Assembly: GCA_000708835.1 (NCBI GenBank)
Contig: DF237173.1
Span: forward strand, 25,438 to 89,437
Length of the DNA: 64,000 bases
Origin: Klebsormidium nitens
Taxonomy: Eukaryota > Streptophyta > Klebsormidiophyceae > Klebsormidiales > Klebsormidiaceae
Reading direction: 5' to 3'
The notes below the pieces were generated by a model. It was not told the DNA's origin. It saw nothing but the letters and a program-made list of their open reading frames with translations, and searched no databases. Positions 26,801 to 38,800 of the stretch are shown here, piece by piece. Positions within the stretch are counted from its first letter, which is position 1, and every line of letters begins with the position of its first letter. Both the position numbers and the translations under genes were made by a program.

Positions 26801-29544
26801 TCGAGAATGCGCCTGTTCTGGAGGTGTTTGGAAAAGTGGAGGGGCTGTTACACATTATCTTTCGCGTAATTGTAAAACTTGGTAACCAGGTCCGTAAGGC
26901 TTTAGAGGTACGAGTTGCCTCAAAGCCAAGCATCCCTGTTTTTGCTGTAGTTTCAACGCTCCTCCTCCCCCCTGTCCGGAGCACCTGCGCCGTCCAGAAG
27001 CTCATCAAGACTTCCGAGCCTGAGAGCTTCAACTCAGAAAAACACATTGACGAACCTCTTGTTGCTTTCTCTCACGGAATTTTCTCATTCCCTTTCCGTC
27101 CACCTGCAGCACCCGCGCCTTCCAGAAGCTCATCATCAAAGCATCTCGAACACTGAGTTCCTCATTTGAGAAGGAACTTAGGGACATACTGAAGCGACCT
27201 TTCCCTTGCTCTATTTCATGAGCGCTTCTTATCCGGATCCCGCCCCCCCCCTGCAGCACCCGCGCCGTCCAGAAGCTCATCGAGACCATCGCCGGCCCCG
27301 ACCAGATCCGCATGGTCGTCTCGGGCCTCAAGCCCGGCGTCGTGACGCTCATCAAGGACCTGAACGGCAACCACGTGATCCAGCGCTGCCTCCAGCGCCT
27401 GAGCAACGACGACAACCAGTTCATCTTCGACGCGGCCGCGCAGCACTGTGTTGAGGTCGCGACGCACCGCCACGGGTGCTGCGTCTTGCAGCGGTGCGTC
27501 GACTTTGCGGAGGGCGCGCAGAGACAGCGGCTGGTCGCCGAGATCGCGGCCAACGCGCTCGTGCTGTCGCAGGACCCATTCGGGTGAGGCGCTCTTTTGT
27601 CCGTTTCGGGAGTGTCGGGTTTGTTTTGCGCGTTGCTTTGCTCGTGACCATGCAGTGACGATCAATTGAAGCTTGGTGTTGCTAACGCTCTCACTCTGAG
27701 CTTCAGCACCATGTGCTTCCCTTTATTGTGTTCCGGCTTTAGATTCTCTTAAGAGAACAGGCAACTAACAAATCCAAAACATATCTGCCTACCACCGTTG
27801 GTTCGTACCATCATCGACTTCGTTTTTCAAGTTTTCTTTATACTCTGTTTCCTGCAGCAATCACCTTGTTCAGGGCATTCTAGACCTCGGTCTTTGTAAA
27901 CTTCTATATCATGTATAGGTCCCGCACATGCATTCCTCATCTTCTTTGTACTTACTCTTGTGACTCCCATTTCCTGCAGCAATTTAGAGCAAGTGTCACC
28001 CCAAATTTCTACTCATCACGTTCATGTGTCGAGGACAAGCCTCGTACCCCCGTTCTGACCCCTTTCCCGACCCCTCTTCTGACAGCAACTACTTTCTTAG
28101 TACGTTTTAGAACTCGGCCTTCTCTGGGCGTCCGCTCAGATCATGACGCGCCTATTCACGAAGACCTTTTTCTTAACCCCTCGTTAACCCCCTTCAAAAC
28201 CCTTTCTTCGCAGCAACTACGTGGTTCCGTACATCACTGGCCTCCCGTGGGCGTCCGCTGAGGTCATGACGCACATAATTTGTCCTGTACATGTAACCCC
28301 GCCCTAACCCCTCTCTAACCCTTTCCTAAAACCCCTTTCTCCGCAGCAACTACGTCGTCCAGTACATTTAGGCCTGGGCCTCCCCGGGGCGTTCGCCGAG
28401 GACATCACGCGCCTAATCAGTTCTCTTAACCCCTTCCTAAAGCCCTCTCAAAACCCATTCCTCTGCAGCAACTACGTCGTCCAGTACATCCTAGACCTGG
28501 GCCTCCCTTGGGCGTCCGCCGAGGTCATGACGCGCCTCGAGGGCAACTACCCGTACCTCGCGACCCAGAAGTTTTCCAGCAACGTCGTCGAGAAGTGCCT
28601 CAAACTCGCGGCGGAGGACAGCCGCAACCGCATTGTGCGCGAGCTGATGCTCTCCCCGCGCCTCGGGCACCTGCTCCAGGACCCGTACGCCAACTACGTC
28701 GTGCAGAGCGCGCTCACCGTGTCCAAGGTGGGCCGGGTGACGTCGTGGATGACGTTAGCTACGCTTGTTGCCTTCCTTGGGCTGTCGTTGGTATCTGTAG
28801 GTCGGTGCTGACATAGGTCGTTGCTGACATCAACTGTAAGGTCGAGGGATTGAGGGATTGTCAGTTGATCAATATTTTGTGCTCTCCCGTCTTAAAAGCA
28901 GCCGTGGACGACCCAGTGCCGCTTGTGTCTTCTAGCTGGAGTTTTGCGACCACTTAAACCATGATGGTCTGACTCTGTCTGTTAGACGGGCTATGGTGCG
29001 TTTATTCCATCCTTGAGAGTCTACAATATTCTTCACAGGGTCAGTATGACTGACAAGGCTTCTGGCTATGCTGTTGGGCAAGCATTCGTGCATCGATCGT
29101 TCTGCTGTTGAAGTCACCCGCTTGACTTGTTGAAATTGGCACGACATTTCTATCTCTACTCCAATGTCGGCGTGCTTTTGAGGTCCACTTTCTCTTCAAA
29201 GAAGCTGAACGAATTCGGCCTATCATCCAGGCTGGCCTGGTCGACAGACTACCGAGTGTTTAAAAGTTTACACATCTTTTGGCCTGGTCGAAAAGATTAC
29301 AAAGGGTCCGAGAGTCTACCCAGTCAACGAAGTCCGCTGGAGCTTGTTTGGCACCATGTTTTGCCGTTTACAAAACAAGACTGTTTGTGTTCTACAGGGC
29401 GCAGTGCACGCTGGGCTGGTCGATGCGATCCGGCCGCACCTGACGGCAGTGCGCAACAGCCCCTACGGAAAGCGCATCCTGTCGCAGGCGAACTTGAAAC
29501 TAGGGCGGGGGGATGAGGGGTCCGACGGGGACCTTCGGCGATGA
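23846..29544 (+). CDS. Pumilio (PUF) RNA-binding protein with an N-terminal CCCH zinc finger
   Basis: PUF proteins bind UGUA-type elements in mRNA 3' UTRs and repress or destabilise the message. Four exons join in phase: 23846-25809, 27257-27583, 28469-28727 and 29398-29544, giving 898 residues. The N-terminal half is Ser/Gly/His/Gln-rich, with a polyglutamine coiled stretch. A CCCH finger follows (C-x7-C-x5-C-x3-H, near residues 473-491). Eight PUF repeats fill the C-terminus; the recognition helices read HGCRFLQ, FGNYLIQ, HGTRAVQ, NGNHVIQ, HGCCVLQ, FGNYVVQ, FSSNVVE and YANYVVQ. By the PUF code this fits UGUA-like targets, and the Cys stacking residue in repeat 5 resembles the plant APUM7-12 group. 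The gene lies between the RsmB (divergent) and golgin (convergent) loci. Introns 1 and 2 hold decayed copies of the next exon's start. Confidence 0.95.
26980..27256 (+). repeat. Two decayed copies of the Pumilio exon 2 start in intron 1
   Basis: Copies beginning near 26982 and 27110 match the start of exon 2 at 27257 over about 30-40 bases (a cACC-tGCGCC-TCCAGAAGCTCAT core). The spacings are 128 and 147 bp. Both keep an AG just before the match. The sequences after the two copies also resemble each other, which shows that the repeated unit includes intron as well as exon. Confidence 0.8.
27854..28540 (+). repeat. Six-unit tandem array of intron-end plus exon-3-start in Pumilio intron 2
   Basis: Acceptor CAG followed by an exon-3-like start occurs at 27854, 27976, 28083, 28211, 28344 and 28466. 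The spacings are 122, 107, 128, 133 and 122 bp. The last unit is the functional exon. Units 1, 3, 4 and 5 match 40-75 exon bases clearly; unit 2 is badly decayed. Several units also share the short intron stretch before the acceptor (AACCC-rich pyrimidine tract). Unit 5 has an in-frame TAG soon after its acceptor. Unit 1 differs from the functional exon mostly at third codon positions over its first twelve codons. Confidence 0.9.
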
Positions 29545-31394
29545 CAAGAGCCTTCGTTGATAGGCCTGGGAGAGGGGGACGGAAAGATTGATGAGCGGTT
29601 GTCAGAAGGGTTGCGGGGACAGAACATCTAGTGAGAAGAGCGGGAAGGGGGGCGAGAAAAACAAGAATGTTTGAGAGGGGGTAGGGCCTAACGGGCACGT
29701 CGACGATACGGAGAGACTTTTTAACTTAAACAATGGGGGTCGGAGGAGCAAACGAGGAGAGAGGGATGGTAAGGGAGGGAGGGAGAGGCGAGGAGCGGGG
29801 AAGGGCGTTTCTCAGGGGCGTTTTCGACTGTTAAGAGAGAGAGGGAGGACTTTTACGAGGGGCGGTGATCCCGGAGAAAAGAGCGAGAGCCTCGCAGGCG
29901 CTGCTGGCGCTGGGAAGATTACGTCAAGGGGCCAGCCGCCGCGTGGGAGGGCGGGCGTCGGGAGTCGTCCACGAAACTGTAACTGTAGCGTGCAGCGCCA
30001 GAAGGTATGGCGCCTTAGACAGAAGAGGTTCTAGAAAGGTCTTTGAGCGGGAGGACCCACGGCTGGGGGGGCCTTTTGCAGTGAGGTGAAGCCCCCCCCT
30101 CCAATGCGCAGCATGCGACACAAAGATGACTATCCATGAGCTGCGTGGGTCGGGGCGGCGGGCGGTGCGTGTTGTTGTGCAATAAAGAGCTGTGCGATCG
30201 TTCCACGGCTGTACAGATTCTTGCCCTCGGCCCCCCGGGGACGCTGGGCCGTCCCGGCAGCGTCTGCCGTGTGTATGTCAGATTTTCGGACTGGCAAAAG
30301 GGGGCCGTGACCAGATGAGTTTGCGGAGAACAATGTTACTGAAGCAGAAAGTAAGGAGAGTGTTGGCCGACGAGACGTGCGTGCGAGACCTTGCTAAGGC
30401 ACCAAATAGCCACAGCCCTTGTACTCTGGACTCGATATTTTATGTTATGAATGAGTAGAGCCTAGAATACTTAGATAGCCGGCTTGTACTGGTAAGTAGT
30501 CGATCTTAGTCAACGTTACATTGCATACCACGTGTGCGCCAGACTTGATTGGATATCTTGTTTACGAGCTCTTACAGGCATTCATGTTAAGTTCGATATT
30601 TGAGATACCATATCTGTTGTTTCTTTTCCTGCGCTAGCCAGCGGGACAGCTGAGCTTGGCAGGCCGGGACTCGAGCGGATCTGCAGAAGATCTAAGTCAC
30701 ATCGAGTCCGCATGCGGCTGCATGTGCATGATGTATGTGGCTAAGGGCGCATGCTTTAACTTCGTGGCTGAAACTTTGATCAGCTGTATTCATGCGCAGC
30801 GGCTTATATCCCTGGATCATGCAGGGCGCTGCACATACGTGCACATGCGCGTGCAACTGCTGCAAGGATCTGCAGGCTATACTCAGATTCTTATGCCCGC
30901 GGGCCATGCAGCACTTGATACTGATGTTCGACTTCTCATCATTGCAATCGATCACATGCACTTAACTTGCACAGCTAGAGTGATTGGTGTTATGCATGAT
31001 AATTAGCATCTCGCGGAGCACCATCCTCGCGCGAGGCATCATGGGCTAAGCTGCTCGTTCTGTAAAGTTTGCCGCTTGATGTGCCCCACGGATTGCCGAC
31101 ACAGCGGGACCCTTGCACTAGTATGCTTCAAAGGTGCATGCGATTTCTGCCTGATTCGTGAAGAGGGCGGGAAACAGCCGCCACAGAGCTCGCTGACATA
31201 AAATCAAAGCGGCCGATTCGGGCGTCTTTGGGCCACGTGGCTTGAAGGCAGTATGGTCTTCTGTAACTTGCCCTTATAACGGATAACAGTAACGACGTTA
31301 CATTGACAAAGAGACTATTTGCTTGGACAGGCAGTCCGAGTCCAACGATCGACGACCGGATCCGTTGCGCTTGGAAACATCGGAGCGTCCCACA
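29545..31394. other. Convergent spacer: Pumilio 3' UTR, CATG-rich zone, golgin 3' end
   Basis: The first 600 bp after the Pumilio stop are purine-rich and G-rich, with GGGAGGGAGGGAG near 29775, and probably form the 3' UTR. An AATAAA lies near 30181. From 30700 to 31140 about twelve CATG occur, many in TGCATG or GCATGC contexts. Short open frames here have no coding character that I recognise. Confidence 0.5.
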
Positions 31395-34300
31395 CTACCT
31401 AGACATGCCACCGCCTCCTGCATGGAACAACATAAAAACCACTGCCAGCTGCAGCACTAAAACGTACCCAACCGTCAGCGTCCGGAGAAATGCGTTCTGC
31501 TGCACCGCTCGGCCGACCGTGGACCCCAACCCCTCCACTGCTTCTGCCGCGTATATGATCGGGTTCGAGCTGCTCCCGCCCCTGACGTCACTACCCCGGA
31601 ACCGTGCCAGCTGGCGAGCGCCGCTCCGTCCTTTGCTGGGATGGTCTGAAAAGCTCCGTCCGCTCTTCCCGCGCTTGGTTCCGCCGTAGTCGTTGCGCCC
31701 GAACTGCTGCTCCCGCCGCGTCGAGAGGGCCGCTTGCAGCCGCAGGTCGAGCGCACGGCGCTCGTTGGCAAAGGCCTCCGCTTGAGCCTGCCGGAAGTGT
31801 AAAACGTCATTCAGCGCGCTGCATGAACTGCTTGACTGGCAATTGGGTTGACGAATCCAGATTGACCGACAAGCGTGCGGTCGACATCAGATCAGAAGCT
31901 AGTCCGGTCGATGTCAGATCAGAAGCTAGTCCCTTCTGAGTGAAGGTCAGAGGAACAACCGCGGACAAGGTTGAAAAATGCGAAACAGAAAAGCATGGCG
32001 GAAGCTTCTAAAGCGAGAGAGAGGGGGAACACGGATTCCAAGAGTCAATACCGAGACGCATGACAAGAGCTCTTTCAGGGATAAAAGTAAAGGGCGGGCA
32101 AAGACGGGAAAAGATTGCATGTTACCGTGTGCCAACATTTCAAGGAAGGATTTGACAAGCGGCCTACTCCTTCGCATTCAATGTCGCGCTCTAAAGCCTG
32201 CCAGAGTAGCAGCGGAACTCCTTGACAAAGATAAGCAGCAACAGGACTTCCCTGTCCTTGCAATAACTCACCTGCTTTGCAACCAGCTGTTCGTTGAGGG
32301 CCCTTAAGCGCCGCTCTAGTTCCATTTCCCGTTGTCCTGCAGATGAAGCGCAGGAAAAGATTGAGCAAGCCATGAGAAACGACAGGGGAAATTGGAGAGT
32401 CCATCCTCAGAGGATAGGAACGAAGAGCAACATTACTGCCTTTGCAATTGTCGGCTTTGAAGAGTCGGCCCAAGTTTCCTGCGGCAGTAGTGGTCTGGAG
32501 TTCTGTATGAACATGCCCAAAACGATTGCTGTACTTGGCAAACATATTCGCACCAGATTACAAAGCTCCGCCCTAAAACGGGACTCCATCAGGGCCCGAT
32601 TGCTCTCTTATAGGTTTTCAAATATGCAACAGAGCAACTGAGCGGACTCACTCTGCCGTCATCAGAAAGGCACAAGTCAACACTTCGTTTGAAACACGTC
32701 CAGATAGGTTGGCCAGAACGCATCCAGCAGACTGAGAAATCGTACCACGACTTCACACTATCGTGATTGGGGACAAGTATTTCTGTGGCCGGGAGCATTA
32801 TTTGTCGAATGTACCTGAACATTGGCTCCTACAGAAGAGTGGCTGTCTCCAATGACAACCGAAGATTCGCCGACGGAGATTCGCCGACCGAATTTTCAGA
32901 CTTCCTGGCGCAACAGTCATTTGCAGCTTTCTTCGGTCTTAGAAAGAGTCGAAGGCGAACTCGCTTGCTTCCAAACACTGACAGAAAGCGGATGAACAAA
33001 TGTAATAGCTAACCCATCATTGACAAGGCTCGAATTTGCAAGTCCGCATTCGTCACCCCAAAGCCAAAACCGGAACCCTTTACAGTACAGCACCATTGGA
33101 TTACTCACCTGCGGACGGCCACTTGGCAGCATTCCTCTCATGCTGCATGAGCCGTTCCTCCAACCGGGCAATCTCCCGATCCAGCTCCTCTCCTGCTTTC
33201 CTCCTCTTCTCAATCTCTCCCCTCTCTTCTGCTTCCTCCCTTCTCTCAACATTATCCCTCTCCTCTCCCCTCATTTCATCCGCAGTCCTCGCCTCTCCCC
33301 TGCTTGCCGTTCTTTCCTCCTTCTCCCTCGCCTCTCTCACTGTACTCAGCTCAACCAGCACTTCTCGCACCTCTTCCTCTAGAGAACTTTCTTCCGAGTC
33401 TAGTTGTGCCTGCCTGGCGACCAGCCGCTCTGCTTCGGCGGCCTTGTCTTGGGAGTGCCGCTGAGTGGCCTCGAGGGCCTTGTCGTACGCCAGATTCTCC
33501 GCTTGGAGGGATGACTCGCGCATCTCAGCCTGGAATCAAACACGTTCACAGGACCTTATGTTTTCTTCAGTTTGATCAAGTTTTCGGAGCCCAGCCGGTG
33601 AAGCAAGTAATCACGCAAGGTATTATGAGCACTCGGAGCAGAATATGCATAAGTGCAACTCACATGCATAATTGCGGCCTGTGCAGACATCACTGACCAT
33701 GTTAAAGAGTTATGCTCTCACATATTCCCCTGCAAAGAAAGAACGCAACTTCCTTGTCATGAGGAGCACCTGAATCCTAGTTGAAGTGTGCGCATTTTTC
33801 TCTTCGTCGATCGTCCTCTGAGCAGCCGCCGTCTCCGCGCGGAGGTGCTCCAACTCCTGTGCATTCATCTGCGCTGCAACTGCGGCCTCTCTCCGCAGCT
33901 TTTCATTTTCCGCCAGCATGACAGACACCTGCGCCTCCACTTGGCTGAGCTTCCGCAAGCTCTCCTCATACGCCTGCCGAAGATGAGACGTAATTAGTTC
34001 CCTGTCTTCAATGCAACATGCATCCTTCTGAAGGTCTGCTGTCGGAAGTGACACTTGACTGCACAGATCTAAAGAAGTCTCAGAGAAGAAGTAGCAACAC
34101 AGTGTGTACCTGAACAGTGACAAGAGGAAGCTTCTGAATGACTAGGTCTTTAAAACAATTTCAGACTTGATTCTGCACAGAAGATAGAATATACCTGCAG
34201 CATTCAGAAGCACGTTCGAGAAACCCATACAATGATGTGAGACAATTTAAGGTAGGCAGTGCTCCTCAGTTCAGAACAGTTCACAGACCAAGAACCACCA

Positions 34301-34720
34301 AGCAATGCCGTTGATGCGAGCAGTGCTGCGAGATACTCTCACCTTCTTCAAATTTGGCTGCGACCACTCCCGCCTGTCACTCAAGTTCCTCCTGACGCTC
34401 CGAAGCTGTTCAATTGTCAGAGAGGGAGCCTTCGCAAGCTTAGCCACAGCCGACTCAGGCACACCCTGGTCCCAAGTGGCATGTCCGGAAGCTGTCCGAA
34501 CAGGGGATTCAGAAACACCCAAAAGCTGACTGCGTCCGTCAAAGTCAACACTGGCGTCCGTCTCTTGCTCACTTGTCCCATCTACATCAGAATAAGGCCC
34601 GCCATCGGGAAGTTGCTTTTTTCTTCTTCGGCGGCGGCCGCTCTTACTCGTGTCGCTAAGGCCCGCGGCAGACTGGTCGACCTTCTCCAAGACGTCGGCG
34701 GCCCAGCTGAGGAAAGACAT
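31395..34720 (-). CDS. Golgin-84-like tail-anchored coiled-coil protein
   Basis: Golgins of this type tether vesicles at the Golgi rim and are anchored by one C-terminal membrane segment. Five exons join in phase: 34720-34343, 33973-33770, 33529-33109, 32336-32272 and 31787-31395, giving 486 residues. The N-terminus MSFLSWAADVLEKVDQ matches the start typical of plant golgin candidates 1 and 2. A Lys/Arg patch and an acidic, Ser-rich linker follow. The middle exons encode long Glu/Arg-rich heptads. The last exon has a basic linker and one hydrophobic segment of about 20 residues, LTVGYVLVLQLAVVFMLF, then seven residues to the TAG stop. It is shorter than plant relatives as I recall them (about 700), so coiled-coil exons may be missing. 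The exon ending at 33770 uses a weak GTGCTC donor; an alternative is the GTGAGA near 33721. Confidence 0.85.
31881..31933. repeat. 27-bp direct tandem repeat in golgin intron 4
   Basis: Two units at 31881-31907 and 31908-31933 share the core CAGATCAGAAGCTAGTCC. They differ at a few bases in the first half. The repeat lies more than 90 bp from the nearest exon and is unlike the splice-junction duplications elsewhere in the window. Confidence 0.8.
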
Positions 34721-35840
34721 TGTTGCGGAATGGGTTCACACAATTTGACTCTATCAAGCTTCAAGAAAAGCACTACATGACGTGATGAAGATGCTTCCCT
34801 GCATGGAGTTCAGCCAACCCATGGGCGCCCATTGGACGGCGCACAAAAACTAAAACTGGCACGATTGAAACCTGCCTTCTCATGCGTCCAAAATGCAACT
34901 TCAAGCAAGAACTTGGGAGACAATGTCGAGGCCGGGGACGTGTGGGGGCTCGCCCAATTCTCCTGGTGCGCAAGGAAGCTCTGCATTGCCGCGCAAAAAC
35001 AAGTCCCCACAGCCGCTTCCGCAAAACCGATGCGCGACTTGCACGTGGCGTTTCGCGCCATTTTGCAGTCCTACAAATCCAAATGTCTGGCTGATGATGT
35101 CATTTCTACATTTCACAGCGCGCGCGGCGCACCTGACATCACTTCATGCTCTAGTACCTGCATGTATCTCATTCGAGCAGATCTCGACTCTCCCTGCGTC
35201 TACCCACAACAGGAAGAAGCCAATGGAGCCTAGGAGGAGAATGTTTTAGGAGCGCCAAAGTTGGCCCATGTAGAGAGTGGGGCGCTGCTGCTAAACCTTG
35301 ACAGGACTCCTCCCCTCAGACTGCCCCAAAAGCGACAGTGGAAAAAAGGTCGACAAAAAGATTTCAAAAAAAGATTGCGCTAGAGGGAGTGCATAGGACT
35401 GAAAAGGGGCATGCGAAAAGGAATCTGGAGAATAACTTCCTCGCTTGTAGGAGATCGATTGCTCAAGGCCTGCACTGGATTGTATTTGAAAGGGTAACTC
35501 AGCATTAGGGTTTCGTGATGTTTTAGGGTTACGGCGGAGACGGAGGCCTTCTGATGCATCTCCGCAAAGAGGGCCTCGATCGCAGGCATATGAGGAGCAA
35601 AAAGGGGGCATCTTGTACAGTCTGAAGGCTGAAGCCCAGGCCCTTCGGCAAACTTCTCGCCTCTCTTGGACCAGATTCATGCTGCCTTGGCTCCTCATTG
35701 TATTGTCAAGCATTGAGTTAAGCAGTTCCTCCAATACGGATTGCTGCTAAGTTCGGCAGAAGTCCTTGAGCTGAAATCCTCATATCCTGTATTGAGCACT
35801 TCCAAACACCTAGGATTCGCCCCCTACGTTTTGGTCCAAC
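34721..35840. promoter_or_regulatory. Divergent spacer between golgin and MORN genes
   Basis: About 1.1 kb lies between the two start codons. A minus-strand open frame at 35291-35734 and plus-strand frames at 34832-35249 overlap each other. They show no recognisable domain, and I do not call them genes. No promoter element stands out. Confidence 0.45.
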
Positions 35841-38800
35841 ATGGCTGACGATGGCAGCCCAGACGATCGCGAGGGACGCCCTCAGACCGCTCCCGAACCA
35901 AAGGAAGCCGAAACTCGCCCTCACTCTCCCTTGAGACCTCAGAGACAGAGCCCCATTCTCCGGCCCTACACAGCAGGTCTGGTAGACATTTCTGAGCAGG
36001 GGGGTTTAGAAGGACCCCGTCAAAGCAATCAACAGTCAAATGCTGGTCCTGCCGGGCCTTCTGGAAGGGCTGGCGGGGGCTTCCGACGGCCGAGCACTTC
36101 ACCTTCGCCAGGCCAGAGCAAGGGAGGCTCGGCCGGCGGCCTGTCGAGAATGCGCCGGAAGGACTACCAGGATTTGAAGGAGCTGGCGACCTATGGCAAA
36201 ACCCTAAAACCCCTGGACCGTAAGCGGATGGCGAGCGCCAAGCCTGGGAGTGCAGGGGGAGGGGACAGCATGGGAGCGGAAAACTTCGAGGAGCCACAGA
36301 AAAAGGGGGGGGNAGAAGAGGGAGAGACGAAAAAGAGTCGAGACGTTGGGCAGTGGGAGGCGGCCGAGCCGTCCGAGCGTCGAGCCGTTACCCCGAGGNN
36401 NNNNNNNNNNNNNNNNNNGAGGGAGAGACGAAAGACGTCGTACGGACGTTGGGCGACGTCGGGACGGGCGGCCACGCCTCCGAGACTCACGCTACCGAGT
36501 GACCCCCCCCCCCACGATCATGATGCAAAGGGCGCTATCGCCACCTAAGTACACGATAGCGAGAAGGGCGCGGCCGCATACCACAGGATCGATGCGGACG
36601 AAATTCTTGGGGGGGGGAAGCTTGGGAGACAATATGAAGCTGGCGGGGGCGAGACCAAATACGGGGGTGGCGCGAGGCAGAGGGGGGGCTTCAGGGAAGG
36701 GCGATGAGGTGTGGGTGGATGAAGACGGAAATGTTATGCTCGGGGGCAAAACGGGAGGAAGGTGAGGCTGCTTCGCAAATTCTGGTGATTGCTCGGTTTC
36801 TGAGCAGCTCGTGTGTTGTGACTAGCCAGTTTTATCTGGTCGAACTACATCACAAACCAAGCAGTTTCTCTGACCAGCTCCCGTATCAGTAGCATCCAGC
36901 TGAAATAAGCTCTCAAGCTGCATCACGGCTCCGTTTTTTATGGCTCAGCCTCTAATGGATAAAGACAGCCCAAGAGATAGAAAGCTCCTCAGTTCCGGCA
37001 AAGCGTAACTTGAAACCCAGAAGGGTGTTCACAACCAACGCACTTCATGGACCGTTCCACCTTCCTTGAAACATTCCAAAGACGATTTGAGAACCAGTTT
37101 CTTGGTATAGAGTTCTCAATTTCTAAAAAGCATGCGTTTGACTCTTCTCTGTGTCTCAAGCGATTGTTCTCCAGCTCAGCGATCGCGCAGAGAGATGAAA
37201 AACCTTTGAAGGAGGCCAGCTGCTCCTCACGATTTGTCAACCAGTTTCAATATACCTAGTCTCTTCGACTCAAAATCATGTGCAACAGATTCCGCAGCCG
37301 AAGTCGAGTAAGCTCATTACGTAGAAGCGTTTGTCACCATGCATTAACCTCTGCATGTTTACCATCAATTGGACCAGAGCACCTGACAAAGCCCGAATTT
37401 GGAATCCAGATTTCTGTATGGTCAATCGAATCAAAGAGGTAAAATGCTGCAGGTATGTTGGCGAAATGGCGGGCGGTCTCCCTGAGGGGCGTGGCCAGCA
37501 CTGGGTGCCTGAAGCGAGCGGGGGTGGCATGCGGTTGCTGTACGAAGGGGAGTGGATGCTTGGGGTGAAGATGGGCCAGGGAACCATCTACTATCGGAGC
37601 GGCCAGGTGGGCAGGAGTGGCCGCATCAGCATTTTCTAGTGATTCTAGTGAAAGAAGGTCTGAAAGCTTGACTGCATCAGGATCAGAATGAAGAGCAACA
37701 ACTAAGTGGTTTCGAGGTGAAATCTGACCCGGATCGTCAGGGAAGTTTTTACATTCCGCCATTGCTTATTTTTCTGATTTAGTATGCTCAAGCTCACCCA
37801 GTCAAAACTGAGTAAGTTGAAGACCTCGGCCCTGGGTAAGAAGCTGCAGCTGGATCCTTCAATGGGGCTTAACGGTTGTATATTCCCATATCTGTTCCTC
37901 GAAACGTCGTGGATAGAGACTCTCCGTAACAGGAACCTGTCGCAGATTGCCTTTCGAATGCCGGGTGCTGTTTGTCGCCCGCAATCCCACCACTTCGACT
38001 CCTTTCTTGCAAGCCATTCCTCAATGTCTTTGATGTCAAGGTGGCGTTCCCGAGTTCTGTTTGCGATCCCCTAATATGAGTTCCTCCTTTACTTTGATCT
38101 TCTGATCTCTTTCCGTTCCCTCGAGCTCCTTAAGCAGCATCGCAGCATAGAAACCCTCTGGAAGAATCATCAACCAGCCTTGTGCCTCTGAAGCTCAACT
38201 CCGTCCCTCTGCAGACATACACCGGAGACGTCGTGGACGGGGACCGTCACGGTGTGGGTCGGCTGACGTACTCGTCTGGGGACGTTTACCATGGGGCGTG
38301 GTTCCACGGGCGGAAAGCGGGTTATGGCATCCAGGTAATCGGGCGGTAACCTGACCCTTGCATCGCTATCCTGGGAGTTCAATTTTCATTCGTGCAGTGG
38401 GTTTCTGCTGCACAAAGGGCAGTCGGGCATTCGATCGTCTACTGCACGGATGGCGTGATGCATACAAAGGTGGAAGGGTCAGATAAAGCTCACTGAAATA
38501 TGAGAGGAGACAATCTGGAAACGAAGGCTGTTCCGCTTCTTGAAAAAATGGTTAGAGTGACGTAACTTATTTGAATACGCCCCTTTTCCTGGAGCCTGGT
38601 ACGAGATTGTTCCCAGTGTTTGACATCACGTTGCAAGTGCTTCCAATACCAGTCTCAAGCCCTCTTCTTCTTATCTAAAATTCAAAGTAGATGACTGAGA
38701 GTCTCTCTTTGGCCACCAGTTCTACGCGGACTCGACTATTTACGCCGGTAAATGGGGCAACGACTGCCGGGAGGGCATGGCGACCTTCTACTGGCCCAAC

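Noticed and set aside
27854-28540. Regularly spaced repeats resembling a CRISPR array
   Set aside because: The repeats are decayed copies of an intron-exon junction in a eukaryotic gene, not short identical repeats with unique spacers.
33660-33680. A further junction copy before golgin exon 3
   Set aside because: Similarity is limited to about 20 scattered bases and cannot be told from chance by eye.
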